Shown one piece after another: positions 31,301-38,757 of a DNA stretch of 64,000 bases. A model generated the notes under the pieces. It did not search any database and had not been told where the DNA came from. It saw nothing but the letters and a program-made list of their open reading frames with translations. Every line of letters starts with the position of its first letter. The stretch's first letter is position 1. This stretch comes from Sabellastarte sp. h YS-2021 (lineage: Eukaryota > Annelida > Polychaeta > Sabellida > Sabellidae), in assembly GCA_964017235.1 (NCBI GenBank), contig OZ024938.1, positions 58,271,816 to 58,335,815 of the forward strand, read 5' to 3'. The translations under genes and the position numbers were made by a program.

Positions 31301-34098
31301 GGTTCAATTCCTGGCCTGGTCTGAAATGGGAAAATTGGTAGTTGCTCTCTTGTGCCTCATAGTTTTCATAGTTTTTTGCTGTCTTGACCAACTGGTATAC
31401 ATTGGTCGCCTCCATCCCCTCAACTACTCGTCATAATATGACCTATACAGTGTACTAAAAATGATGTTAAAGTCAATTCAATAAATCTGTATAGAGCAAT
31501 TGTATACAGTCGGCTAACTGTATGAGTTACAAAGACCTACTTTATTTTAGAATTTTGTTTGAGAATTACCCTTTAACACCTGACATCTCAAGGATTTTAA
31601 ATATTAATGGATTTTTAACCATTTCTATATACTTCCAGACTGAACCACTGAAGCTGTACTATATAGTCTTTGACTGCACCAAGTTTGTTCTGGATCACGG
31701 CAGTACGGAATCTGATTCCTCTTTACTGACAGATCCTGGAGGTGGAGTAACATCCATCAGGAGAAGGAAGAAAATAAAAGGCCGGAGATATAAACTGGGA
31801 TCGAACGAGGACAGCGACAGTCCCTCTGAGTGTGGTGCTACACCAAGCTATGTACTCAGACCTGTGGAGATGGTCCGAGAAAAACGACAGCGGACAGAGA
31901 GTGTAGAAGAGCAAACCCTGGCAACAGAGCCAAACTCTGCCGATTGTCAGAATCTACAAGATTCTGTGGATATTAATATAAAGAAAGAGTCTACATATTT
32001 GAGTAACATGAATGATGTAACCAAAGTTGGTGAAAAGACAGAAGGAGTTGCTCCTGAGACCAAAACTGCTGCAAGTGGAGGTGAATGTACTGTTGATGGA
32101 AAGCCAGATGATACAACAAGTTTATCAAAAGATGATAATACAGAGAAATCGGCAGAAGATTTCGTAATGCAGGTTGAAGAAGATGCAGATGAAGAAGACA
32201 TTCCACTGGCTGTGCTCAAAAAGAAACTTACTGAGCAGAAAGTAGGGGCTAAAGAGCTGAAACAGGAGTCATGTGATGTGAAAGATGAAGGGTCACATGA
32301 TCAGTTGGAGATCTCGTGTGATAATGAGGACAATGCTAATGCAGACAGTAGCGATTCGGATACAACATCGTATGAAGTGCATTCAGGTGTGGAGGAGAAT
32401 AACGTGTTCAGTGATGTAGAAGATAACGAGATCACTACTTTCAATGCCACAAGTACTAAAGTGATAGATACAAGTACTGGTGATAGTAATTGTAGTGGTG
32501 GTGTAGAAAATGAACAAAACAGTGATATCATCCATGGAGACCCAAAAGAAGCACTGGATAAAACTGAAGGGAAAACGTTGTTATCTTTGACTTCTGATGA
32601 AAAATCAACCGATACTGCTAAAGCCAGTGCCTTGAGAAGTTGTACAAAAGAGATGGCTGTGACAAACAGAACAAGTTTTGGTGCTAATTCTATAGTTTCA
32701 CCTACAATGTCAACTGCCCCCAGTAGTATGGAGATAGCCACCAGTACCAGTCAAAATCCGGTGATATATGTATCTGCATGTACCACATCAGTTGAGAGTG
32801 TTTCAAAGAATGCTGAAAAGACTGCCACAAGCAGCCAACTAGTGACACAGGTCAGTAAAAGTATGGCCATGACCTTCGCTGTTCCAGGTAGAACAACGGA
32901 TGACAAGAACACTGCATCTACCTTGGCCAGTGACAGCACTGTCAGTACATGTACTAGTAGTTCGAGTAGTAGCCTGAGTATAACTTCCAGTCAGACTGTA
33001 AATAATAACTACAAGCTTTTAGAAATGAAAACGTCTTCTGCTTCATTACCAGACAGTGTATCTGTGAGTGTTAGTAATTGTAGTAATAGTCAGTCTAGTC
33101 CAACAACAACATCTGCCATCCCAGTAGACATTAAGCCAGTGTACCTGTACCATAATCCAGTGTCTATTGCAGACCAGGTACAGACATCATGTGTTCTATC
33201 GAGCCAGGTAGGTGGTGTACTTAATTGTACTAATGGCATGGGACCTGTATCTGATCATCAGCCAGTGTACTCACAGATTAGTCATTCCTACCCCACGGCA
33301 GATGGCCAACTAAAGAAAGAGGTACTCGATATCAAGCAAAACATAGTAGGCTGCCATCGAACTGCATCTGCGTCAAAGGTCAACAATAAACAGACTCCAA
33401 GCCTGGCCACTGAGCTGCTGACTCAGTTCGGTGCAGATGTTCTGCAACAGATCAATCCACTGCAAAAGGTAGAGACCATTGTGGAGGGGATCAAAAGAAA
33501 GCGTGGTCGCCCACCCAAGGATAAGTCCAAGCTCTTGGCACAGATCAAGGCTCAGCAGTCTCCAGCCAAACTGCCCAGACTGTTACCCAAGGGAATAAAT
33601 GGTAATGCCGGACCGTTCTACCACCCTGGGAATCCAGGGCATAACAATGGTCATCAGGCGAACTTGCAGACATCTCAGCTTTGTCCTGTCTCTGCAAACA
33701 TGAATTCTATTCAACCATACGGATGTATAGCCCCACTCAATGGTCTCTCCGTATTCAGTGCCAACCCAATGGTGAACCTATCGCAGTTACAGAACAATAC
33801 CCGCATGATGGCTTCCGGTGCCACGAATACTCCGTATTTACAGACAGTAGGGAATGCCCTGTATCATCATCATCACCAGCCTTCTCAAGGGCCTCAGCAA
33901 CTGGTCAGACCGATCAATGGACATTTTCAAAACCCCATGCTTAGTCCAACAAGGCCGGGATTAGGAGGGCAGCAGCTTGACCCGATGGCTGCTGAATCAA
34001 AGAAACAAGTCCTCTTGGGTAACCATAGCAACCAGTGTCTGGACCAGCCGATTCTGCCCATAACAATAGCTCCCAAAATGGAGAAAGTGGAACAGTAG
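7283..34098 (+). CDS. BMI1: Polycomb group RING-finger protein, BMI1/Mel-18/Psc class (eight coding exons)
   Basis: The spliced CDS is 7283-7394, 8909-9005, 12478-12533, 20409-20456, 26572-26738, 29949-30047, 30944-31024 and 31639-34098. It totals 3120 nt, giving 1039 residues plus a stop, and all introns are GT-AG. Residues 18-56 form a C3HC4 RING (C18, C21, C34, H36, C39, C42, C53, C56), the same positions as in BMI1. Residues 65-95 ([20 protein letters not shown] and following) are almost identical to BMI1/Mel-18. A RAWUL ubiquitin-like domain spans about 129-240. In this family the RING pairs with RING1/Sce to form the PRC1 E3 for histone H2A, and RAWUL binds Polyhomeotic-type partners in the nucleus. 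The ~800-residue tail is low-complexity and Ser/Thr/Asn-rich, with a basic stretch at 261-270, an acidic patch at 400-407 and an AT-hook-like RGRPPK at 842-847. At 1039 residues it is far longer than BMI1 (~326) and nearer fly Psc/Su(z)2. Family assignment is very secure. The choice between BMI1 and PCGF2 names is arbitrary for an invertebrate. Confidence 0.96.
7395..8908 (+). other. Intron 2 of the PCGF gene
   Basis: It runs GT (7395) to AG (8908). Around 7460-7650 short words such as ATATCAGAA and AATTACAAAT recur in both orientations, suggesting a decayed foldback repeat. No gene is seen within it. Confidence 0.85.
8909..9005 (+). CDS. BMI1: PCGF coding exon 3: second half of RING
   Basis: After the acceptor CTTTCTAG (ending 8908), the exon completes codon 38 (F) and encodes residues to I69 plus two bases of codon 70. 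Zinc ligands C39, C42, C53 and C56 are present, and [17 protein letters not shown] is identical to BMI1. At the basic loop after the last ligand the sequence reads KTK (62-64) where BMI1 has KTR; this loop contacts the nucleosome in PRC1 structures. The donor CAG|GTAAGA is strong. Confidence 0.96.
9044..9500. repeat. Foldback array built from TTCTTAGAAT words
   Basis: It starts GGGCCTGTAATCACAAAGAT. TCTTATTCTTAGAATT-like words then alternate with their complements for about 400 bp, so the strand can fold on itself many times. CACAAAGATTCTTA recurs at about 9055, 9155 and 9325, suggesting nested insertions or internal duplication. It closes with AAGAATTGTTTTGTGAATAG. Confidence 0.6.
9623..9831. 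mobile_element. Foldback MITE with ATTCTACAACAAT ends
   Basis: The left end GGGGCCATATTCTACAACAA faces the right end TATTGTTGTAGAATAAGGACC. Inside, GATCTAAG words face CTTAGATC words. A longer relative is at 60144. Confidence 0.72.
10060..10285 (+). repeat. 3' end of a non-LTR retrotransposon (LINE)
   Basis: A short in-frame stretch reads [20 protein letters not shown], the typical C-terminal end of a LINE reverse-transcriptase ORF. A ~140-nt 3' UTR and an ATTAGATTAGATAAGATTA tail follow. The 5' part is missing. The exact clade was not determined. Confidence 0.6.
11573..12148. mobile_element. Internally repetitive foldback-like element
   Basis: It opens AGGGGCCAGTCCTACTTCTG and closes CAGAGTGGAACAGGCCCCT, imperfect complements. 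The inside is a chain of diverged ~25-bp words (CTGTAAGATGGAAAACATTG, GTAAGATAGGTTTAAGATTG). A relative in opposite orientation lies at about 58700-59330. Confidence 0.55.
12262..12435 (+). repeat. 3' end of a LINE, same family
   Basis: The peptide [20 protein letters not shown] is followed by a related 3' UTR (GAGAAGATATTGTTCCTTCA) and an AGATTAGATTTAG tail. The same order is seen at 10060. It ends about 40 nt before the exon 4 acceptor. Confidence 0.6.
12478..12533 (+). CDS. BMI1: PCGF coding exon 4: conserved post-RING segment
   Basis: This 56-nt exon lies between TTTTCAG and AAAG|GTAAGG. It encodes R70 (split codon) to K88, [18 protein letters not shown], a perfect match to the BMI1/Mel-18 segment after the RING. 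The phases on both sides fit exons 3 and 5. Confidence 0.95.
12850..13375. mobile_element. Non-autonomous DNA-transposon-like element (~530 bp)
   Basis: The left end GCCCTTTTCACACTACGGGT faces the right end CCACCTGTAGTGTGCAAGTC (then AGGGC), an imperfect terminal inverted repeat of about 25 bp. The interior is clearly GC-richer than its surroundings. Ends of the type CCTTTTCACACTAC are common in PIF/Harbinger- and hAT-like MITEs. No clear target duplication was seen, so the superfamily is open. Confidence 0.55.
13884..13925. repeat. GC-rich hairpin
   Basis: GGCAGCCCG and CGGGCTGCC flank a ~24-nt loop inside a locally GC-rich patch (13855-13955). A GA tract (13977-13991) follows shortly after. 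Confidence 0.5.
15645..15815 (+). repeat. tRNA-derived SINE (family A)
   Basis: The A-box region TAGTGGCGCAGTGG begins at 15645 and the B-box GCGGTTCAAACCC at about 15689. The family body (AAAGTTGGTAGTTTAC, GGTTTCCTCTGCCC) follows. Confidence 0.8.
16221..16262 (+). repeat. Copy of the GTTGGAGCCCAACTTAGGAG repeat
   Basis: GTTGGAGCCCAACTTAGGAG then TCAGCCCATCTGAAGAT matches 59484-59520 with one visible difference. It lies in intron 4. Confidence 0.7.
17505..17670 (+). repeat. tRNA-derived SINE (family B)
   Basis: It contains AGTAGCCTAGTTGCTGGCAA, GGCATGTAATAACAGGCTGTC, a B-box-like GGTTCAGCTCC, the body word ACAAGTGGCAAGGCTGAGG and the end AACCCAAACTTTGACC. A second copy lies 300 bp downstream. 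Confidence 0.7.
17715..17860 (+). repeat. tRNA-like SINE of a third kind (tentative)
   Basis: A B-box-like GCAGGTTTAAATCTG near 17760 is preceded by AGGCCTCCCATCTCTAGGAT and followed by CACTGGCTGATACTTAAATA. A similar GGCTTGGCTGATACTT occurs near 48100. The family is not recognised. Confidence 0.4.
17985..18135 (+). repeat. tRNA-derived SINE (family B)
   Basis: It shares GTTTGGCAT, AGGCTGTCAACTCTGTGTG, CCACAAGTGGCAATGCTAAG and CAATATGACCCAAGCTGG with the other family B copies. Confidence 0.7.
20409..20456 (+). CDS. BMI1: PCGF coding exon 5 (48 nt): [16 protein letters not shown]
   Basis: This small exon follows TATTTTAG and ends before GTAAGC. It encodes residues 89-104, matching the NEMKRRRDFYAAHP stretch of BMI1. 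It is a multiple of three in length, so skipping it would keep the reading frame and remove the basic KRRR stretch (92-95), which in this family contributes to nuclear localisation. Confidence 0.94.
22160..22325. repeat. Palindrome-rich repeat
   Basis: GTGGAGACTCTGATCAGAGT (about 22192) and GGAGTCTCCACT words (about 22255 and 22310) alternate in both orientations, with GGGAATCAGTGAC facing GATTCCCCTGAATC. It is likely a small foldback element. The exact ends are unclear. Confidence 0.45.
25357..25585. mobile_element. MITE with 25-bp perfect terminal inverted repeats
   Basis: The left end starts TAGAGTAAGAAATCTAAAAT and the right end is its exact complement for 25 bp, ending TTTCTTACTCTA. The inner word CTAAAATTCGCC is doubled at the left. 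TA at both edges fits a Tc1/mariner-type TA target site. The length is 229 bp, with no coding capacity. Confidence 0.8.
26572..26738 (+). CDS. BMI1: PCGF coding exon 6: linker and first RAWUL strand
   Basis: After TTTTTTTCAG the exon completes codon 105 and runs to K160, ending in phase 0 at [18 protein letters not shown] (128-136) sits where BMI1 has the LSIEF strand that opens RAWUL. The linker around it ([17 protein letters not shown]) shows no close match to vertebrate PCGFs and is the most divergent part of the core protein. Confidence 0.92.
27200..27990 (+). repeat. Degenerate tandem array, unit about 50-60 bp
   Basis: The words TACTGTGTAC/AGT and GAGATACT-(A)GAGCTAA recur at roughly 50-60 bp spacing (about 27230, 27665, 27730, 27765, 27815, 27870, 27935). 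They are separated by GAGGA/AAAGAGAAG-rich spacers. Divergence is high. Confidence 0.5.
28422..28598 (+). repeat. tRNA-derived SINE (family B), diverged
   Basis: A head-like GCTGGCCCAGTGGTCAAC is followed by GGTTTTGAACCCAGG (B-box) and a TGTTAAACCCTAGCTTTGACC end. It abuts the family A copy at 28599. Confidence 0.6.
28599..28829 (+). repeat. tRNA-derived SINE (family A), essentially full length
   Basis: This is the best-preserved copy. A-box TGGTAGAGTGG is at 28610-28620 and B-box GGTTCGGTTCC at 28652-28662. The family body has GTACTGGTTTCCTCTGCCC and ends AAAACCCCAAATAAATAAAT. A 7-bp direct repeat TTGACCA (28592-28598 and 28830-28836) is a likely target-site duplication. Confidence 0.85.
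28862..29180 (+). repeat. 5S rRNA-derived SINE (SINE3 type)
   Basis: TCATCTGATCACTGAAGTTA (near 28891) followed by AACAGCACTGGGCTTGGTTA is a recognisable 5S rRNA internal region (5S: CTCGTCTGATC, GAAGTTAAGCA, GGGC-TGGTTAG). The sequence continues into an unrelated body ending near 29180 with GGAGATATTGCGCAGAGTAT. It is a SINE with a 5S-type promoter, not a 5S gene, because the rest of 5S is absent. Confidence 0.72.
29705..29880 (+). repeat. tRNA-derived SINE (family A), diverged
   Basis: It has an A-box-like AGTGGGTAACAC near 29719, a degenerate B-box near 29758, and then TGTACTGGTAACTGGTTTCC. It ends shortly before the exon 7 acceptor at 29948. Confidence 0.65.
29949..30047 (+). CDS. BMI1: PCGF coding exon 7: RAWUL middle part
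   Basis: The exon is 33 codons in phase 0 (residues 161-193), between CTTTCAG and [27 protein letters not shown] parallels BMI1 KRYLRCPAAMTVMHLRKF, the signature of the ubiquitin-like RAWUL fold in PCGF proteins. Confidence 0.95.
30048..30943 (+). other. Intron 7 of the PCGF gene
   Basis: It runs from GTAAAA to ACTACAG between two RAWUL exons. No repeat or other feature was recognised. Confidence 0.85.
30944..31024 (+). CDS. BMI1: PCGF coding exon 8: RAWUL continued
   Basis: The exon is 27 codons in phase 0 (residues 194-220), between ACTACAG and [29 protein letters not shown] aligns with BMI1 [20 protein letters not shown]. Confidence 0.95.
31025..31638 (+). other. Intron 8 of the PCGF gene
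   Basis: It runs from GTAAGA to ACTTCCAG. A degraded tRNA-derived SINE occupies about 31270-31482. The frame of exon 9 is open back to 31522, so partial intron retention would not meet a stop at once, but no homology supports that stretch as coding. Confidence 0.85.
31270..31482 (+). repeat. tRNA-derived SINE (family A), degraded
   Basis: The B-box GGTTCAATTCC lies near 31301. The body GAAATGGGAAAATTGGTAGT and the end ATATGACCTATACAGTGT match the other family A copies. It lies in intron 8. Confidence 0.7.
31639..34098 (+). CDS. BMI1: PCGF coding exon 9: end of RAWUL and the long C-terminal tail
   Basis: The acceptor ACTTCCAG ends at 31638. The reading frame is also open 117 nt upstream into the intron, but the RAWUL match [16 protein letters not shown] starts exactly at the splice site (BMI1: GPLPLKYRVRPTCKR). 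The exon encodes residues 221-1039 with no further intron. Visible features are: basic [11 protein letters not shown] near 260-270 (likely NLS); acidic [18 protein letters not shown] at 400-417; long Ser/Thr stretches around 590-700; [20 protein letters not shown] at 812-831 followed at once by the AT-hook-like [11 protein letters not shown] (839-849); then a Gln/Asn/His/Pro-rich end. The fly Psc tail compacts chromatin and binds DNA; a similar role here is inference. Confidence 0.95.
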   Translation, partial: TEPLKLYYIVFDCTKFVLDHGSTESDSSLLTDPGGGVTSIRRRKKIKGRRYKLGSNEDSDSPSECGATPSYVLRPVEMVREKRQRTESVEEQTLATEPNSADCQNLQDSVDINIKKESTYLSNMNDVTKVGEKTEGVAPETKTAASGGECTVDGKPDDTTSLSKDDNTEKSAEDFVMQVEEDADEEDIPLAVLKKKLTEQKVGAKELKQESCDVKDEGSHDQLEISCDNEDNANADSSDSDTTSYEVHSGVEENNVFSDVEDNEITTFNATSTKVIDTSTGDSNCSGGVENEQNSDIIHGDPKEALDKTEGKTLLSLTSDEKSTDTAKASALRSCTKEMAVTNRTSFGANSIVSPTMSTAPSSMEIATSTSQNPVIYVSACTTSVESVSKNAEKTATSSQLVTQVSKSMAMTFAVPGRTTDDKNTASTLASDSTVSTCTSSSSSSLSITSSQTVNNNYKLLEMKTSSASLPDSVSVSVSNCSNSQSSPTTTSAIPVDIKPVYLYHNPVSIADQVQTSCVLSSQVGGVLNCTNGMGPVSDHQPVYSQISHSYPTADGQLKKEVLDIKQNIVGCHRTASASKVNNKQTPSLATELLTQFGADVLQQINPLQKVETIVEGIKRKRGRPPKDKSKLLAQIKAQQSPAKLPRLLPKGINGNAGPFYHPGNPGHNNGHQANLQTSQLCPVSANMNSIQPYGCIAPLNGLSVFSANPMVNLSQLQNNTRMMASGATNTPYLQTVGNALYHHHHQPSQGPQQLVRPINGHFQNPMLSPTRPGLGGQQLDPMAAESKKQVLLGNHSNQCLDQPILPITIAPKMEKVEQ

Positions 34099-34103
34099 TG
34101 ATA

Positions 34104-34111
34104 TGTATATA
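34104..34111 (+). promoter_or_regulatory. Pumilio-type element TGTATATA just after the PCGF stop
   Basis: TGTATATA matches the PUF-protein consensus TGTANATA and lies 6 nt after the stop codon. Another match, TGTAAATA, is at 35461-35468. In AT-rich DNA such words also arise by chance. Confidence 0.35.
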
Positions 34112-36279
34112 GAGATAGTTATATATTTATGTACTTATAAAAAACAGGCTTTTTTATATTCCTTTACATAATTACGTGTGAGAGGTTTATCATCCAAGAG
34201 TGATCAAGGTATTTACATTATATATGTAATCTTTATTGAAATGCAGTGATACCAAAATTAATTTGCTCATAATCCTGTAATGAAACAGAGATAGTTTCTT
34301 TCAATTCAGATTTGAAAATCATGGTCAGTCTTTAGAATGTTTGAGTAATTTAATTACTTAACCATATGCAATTCTGAAACGAGTACATTTATTCCAGAAT
34401 GCATTAGAAACATTTACTGTTTTTTAGTTTTTTTTTTGCAAATTTTCTGCTTAGGATGGTTTTAGTTCATTATGTGTCAGCCTGAATTCTTCTGTTGCGC
34501 ATCACGTAAAAGTGCTTTATATACGTAGTAAAAGTAATGAGCAAGTCACAACAGTATGTTGAGTTAACTCGACCTTAATGTGGTAAATTTCATATACTCG
34601 AGTGATGTTCAAGCTGTTCACAATATATGTGTTTGCTGCTGATTTTCATGTGTTAAAACAATTCATACAAATTACTTCTAGCTCTTTCATATTCACGAAG
34701 TTCTCATCAGTGCCAGTCTCTTTGTCCGACTGGTTGGGTTTTATTTTATTGTGAAATTGTGTTTAAGTTCAGCAAAGCTTTTACTGAATGTGTTTGGATG
34801 GTGTTTAATGGAATATTAATGGTGCCGTAGATACCGTAATTTCTGTAACAAACACCTAGAAGAAGATACTATTATAACAACGTAAAGTACTGCCATATAC
34901 CAAACGTTAAACTGCCTTGAAATGCTTCAGTTAGTTCTTTCCAGTAGATTTCAGACTTGATGTGTGTAATAGGTAAGAAACATGGCTAACAAATATTACT
35001 AGTGCTTTACATCATACTCTTAATTGGGCACAGTGACTGTAACGGCTGCTTCATACTGCATAGAATGCCGTATGTACGGATTATATTGCACCGAATCAGG
35101 ATACCGATCCTGAAATTCAGCCAGGATCTAAAACTGCACAAATCTTCCCCACAAATCCCCCCAAATCGCAGGATTTTACAGCAAATCAATAAAACCTTCT
35201 AACAGCCTTATAGAGTAAATTAACAGAAATGAATGTTTCCCGAAATACAAACCGTAAAACATGGATGCAATTTTTGTGGCTTTGTAGCCTCATAGCAAAT
35301 TTTCTCCAACTCCAATATATTTAATTATATACATATCCAATATATTTAAGATTTGCTAGGCTATCAGCTCTGGAAAATGTGGGTTTTATTGCTTATTTAT
35401 TGCTTTCTTCAGTACAGAGTATTTTCCGATGTAAAATTCATGTCAAAACAAGCAAAAAACTGTAAATAATCTACAGGTTTCGGATGAAAAAAAAAAATTG
35501 TTGTAATATGAATAGCAAATATTAAAAATACGGAAAGAATAAAATGATAAATTTGGCCAAATATAGGGATAAGGTTCAGTCTAAATCAACCATAATAAAA
35601 CATTAGTGGGAATATTTATTTCTGTTTTATTTTTAGTTTTTTGCTATATTTAAATAATAGATATGATCCATACTAGAAATCTCTAAAGCTTAAAATATCT
35701 AACTATGCATGACTGAGTACTGTTTGCTTTAATCTCTTATCTTTGGTCACTTTAAATTGGGAGAGGGTTTGTTTACTACAGAAATCACAGTATACTAATA
35801 AGGGATTCTGCTTTTAAAATATTCTACTGTGCTTGAATTTATTCTAATGGTTTCATTTTATGTTTGAATTTTTGTAATTAGAAGCAGACTTAACATTAGT
35901 AGATGCATATTGTGATAAATATTTACTCGTGTTAAAACCTTAACAAGCAAATATGTTTAGTTTACAAGTGTGTTCAGAGTGAAATCTTAACCCAAAGCCT
36001 TGTGAAATGTTTATGATATTTTGTTTGCACTTCAATCTTCAGTCTTGCACTACAACAGCTTCATTTTATTCAGTTAGCATTTTTGCCATACAAAGTGAGT
36101 TTGAAAAAAAATGGTTTAAAGAGTAATCTCCAGATTTTTCCTATGAATGATTAGAATATTAATATGGACAGTTAATTTGAAAAATATGGCCTAAGCAAAA
36201 TCATATAATTTACCACATGTATACAGATTTGGAGTTATATGAATCTACATTAACTATTTGTCAATGGAAAATTATCTCT

Positions 36280-36284
36280 TGTGT

Positions 36285-36315
<31 letters not shown>

Positions 36316-36320
36316 GGGGG
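36280..36320 (+). repeat. TG dinucleotide tract followed by a 22-nt G run
   Basis: (TG)n from about 36280 passes straight into an uninterrupted G run (36299-36320). It lies in the probable 3' UTR. Exact lengths in such tracts are prone to assembly error. Confidence 0.9.
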
Positions 36321-36703
36321 ACTTTTAATTGTTTTTCTTTTTTAAATAAAACTTACTTTCTCTGAAAATATATATAGAGTGTCTGTACAGAGTAGCAAGT
36401 GGCAAATAATTAATGGAATCTTATCTTCCCATTTTAAGTTTCATTTACCAAGCCACAAATATGTGTCTCAAGTGTCCCCACAGAAATAACCACAAGTTTA
36501 ACAAATCATAACAGACTGGCTTGAACTGTATGGAGAATTCCAGTACTTGTTTACTTGAAATTGCCTGAACAGTATCTATTAGAAGAAGTAGTGAGTTTGC
36601 ATTTATACAGTTATCAATATAAATTTTTTGATTAATTTTATTGCGCATTTTGAGCGCATATTTGTGGTAAAAAGGCAAGCGTATGGATTTTCTTAAGTAA
36701 CCA

Positions 36704-37135
36704 GGGCTCGGATTTACAAAGATGTTTAAACTTGTACTTAAACTCAGATGCATTATCTCATACTGTCTCCCCTTGGATTATATTGAAATTACTCCATTGT
36801 TTTTTTTTTCACGATTGCACAGTTTGTACTTTTTTATTTCAAGTTATAAAGTCATCTGTTTTTTTTTTTGTTTTTTTTTTTTGGGGGGGGGGGGGAGATA
36901 TCATTGTAAATAATACACACATGGAAAGCCAAAACAAAGCAAAGAAAGCAGCCAGACTGTTCTGTTTGAGTTTAAGTATAAACTCCTAAATGAGTTTATG
37001 TATCATTTTAAAGATGAGATTAAGTTCAAGAATTTGTATATTGTGAAAAGTTTGAGTTGAAGTATAAACTGATAAAAATAAATTTTTGAGGGAGTTTAAA
37101 TTTTGTTTTTAAGAATCTTTGTAAGATTATGGCCC
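36704..37135. mobile_element. Foldback MITE-like element in or just past the PCGF 3' UTR
   Basis: GGGCTCGGATTTACAAAGAT at the left faces ATCTTTGTAAGATTATGGCCC at the right. Internal GTTTAAACTTGTACTTAAAC faces TTGAGTTGAAGTATAAAC. If the transcript ends at the 37263 signal, this element is inside the 3' UTR. Confidence 0.65.
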
Positions 37136-37524
37136 AGAAAAATTACACATAACAAATGCTGGAATATTTGTCCAAATTCCATGATCAAATATTGGAAGGA
37201 ATAGTGTTGTCTTTTTTGGTATTTCCTCTTCTGCCTTAATTTAAGCACATTTTAAATTAGAAAATAAATTGTATCTGAGTCCACCTTACAACTTGCCGTG
37301 GTATTATTTGTACACCTATAGTTTTGTAGCATATAAAATTTTCTCGATTGCCATTTCTTGTTGAACAGTGCTCGAGTTAACCTAATCAACACCAATGTGT
37401 TCTGTTGTGTAAAACAGTCTGTTTTTATAAATAATTACTAAACACGACAGAGTGAAAACCCTTATATGAAGCTCTATTAAATAGAATTCTTTTTAAGTAG
37501 AAAATCAAACCTCCTTGTAAGGCC

Positions 37525-37890
37525 ACATCCATTGAAATATGACCATTTATTCTCAGTAGCCAAACCTGCTTATGTTGTTAGTACTTGAATAGGCGACCGT
37601 CTTGAGTTCTAGGCCTGGTATGTTCAGATGCATAGTGACTCAGATGATCACGTCTCAATGCCATATAGCTGAAGCAAGGTACTAGACATTAGTCAGTCAG
37701 TCTCAGTAGCCGAATGGTCAACATTTTTTGTGATAATTCCCCTGCATTTGACCTCCGTGATTGTGGATTACCATTCAGTTCATGGTAGACATGAGGGGGA
37801 TGCACTGAGATCCTGTCATGATATAACTTCCACTGTTCTTTACAGAGATGTAAAACCCCCACTTCTACCTTTGCGTTTCTGCTCAAGTGT
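37525..37890 (+). repeat. Two adjacent diverged family B SINE-like copies
   Basis: TCTCAGTAGCCAAACCTGC (about 37550) and TCTCAGTAGCCGAATGGTC (about 37699) begin two successive copies. The second ends in GATGTAAAACCCCCACTTCT. Confidence 0.5.
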
Positions 37891-38202
37891 AAGTCTTGTT
37901 ATTGTCCCTGAGGTTTGACTTAGACGGGTTTCAGTTGTTAAGCACATTTTTGAGACCGAAGGAAAATAAACAGTTTGAGAGTAACATTATGAAGTCAGAT
38001 TTTCAGAGTTACTGCAAGTTATTTGAAATTAATGTTGAATCGAAATACATTACGGTGGCTGTATTGACAAAGAGGGATAAAACCCATCCAAAAATCTGAC
38101 TAATCTGTATGTTAAATTGATATTCACATAGATAAGCTGATTTTTTGGATCCAATTCTTAAAATTCATCCATATTTAACCAATATTAATTCCATTTGATT
38201 CA

Positions 38203-38337
38203 GTGCATACAAAAGTGGAGCCAAATATCAGCTCTGTGTCTGTCTGTGAATACACCCTTAATCTCAATTCATTTTACTTGTACTGCTTTTTTTGGCTCAA
38301 ACTGAGCTAGATCCCTTTTGTGAATACTGACTCGGAA
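38203..38337. mobile_element. Foldback MITE-like element, relative of 2771-2902
   Basis: It contains GTGGAGCCAAATATCAGCTC and TTTTGGCTCAAACTGAGCTA, and ends CCCTTTTGTGAATACTGACTC as in the 2.8-kb copy. Its left end is more decayed. Confidence 0.6.
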
Positions 38338-38757
38338 AATAAATTTCCTGGGTTTGTTTGGAGTTTGTCACCCAGCGAGGTATAATTTGTTAGTAAAAAT
38401 CAATTGTGAAGAAGTTTTAATGATGTTACAAGATGATGGTGACAAACTCCACTGGTTGATCAGCGAGATTCTCAAATTTCTCTATGCAAGGGAATTTTTT
38501 TTGTTTGAAGAGTTTTACGTAAAGGCATTGTTAACTGTTTCAGGTATTTATGTTGGAGCCAAAGTAAGGATTCCAAGTGTAGTTACCTATTTTGACATGG
38601 ACTGGGAACTACTATGGTGTTGAAGCCAAACTCAAATCCTAAGTTTTGCAATTTTATGACTGACTGGCAAATCTTAAGATTGGTCCAGCCAGGCTAGCCC
38701 ATCTTAAATTGGATATTTGTACCAGTACCTTTAAATTAAATTCTTATGGCTTACACT

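Larger units (their letters stand above)
34099..37290 (+). other. Probable 3' UTR of the PCGF gene, end not determined
   Basis: The sequence after the stop is AT-rich and free of SINEs up to about 36.7 kb. AATAAA signals occur at 35188, 35538, 36345 and 37263. The 36345 site is followed by a U/GU-rich stretch near 36380, and 37263 by one near 37300. TGTANATA words (Pumilio-type) occur at 34104 (TGTATATA) and 35461 (TGTAAATA). The true end cannot be chosen from sequence alone. Confidence 0.45.
37291..38757. other. Intergenic segment before the DIRS-like element
   Basis: It holds two family B SINE-like copies (37525-37890), a foldback element (38203-38337) and weak copies of a dispersed repeat near 38660. 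No host exon was recognised. Confidence 0.55.

Noticed and set aside
31522-31638. Extension of the last PCGF exon upstream to the first ATG of its frame
   Set aside because: The RAWUL match starts exactly at the splice acceptor, exon 8 joins it in phase, and the upstream residues have no homology.
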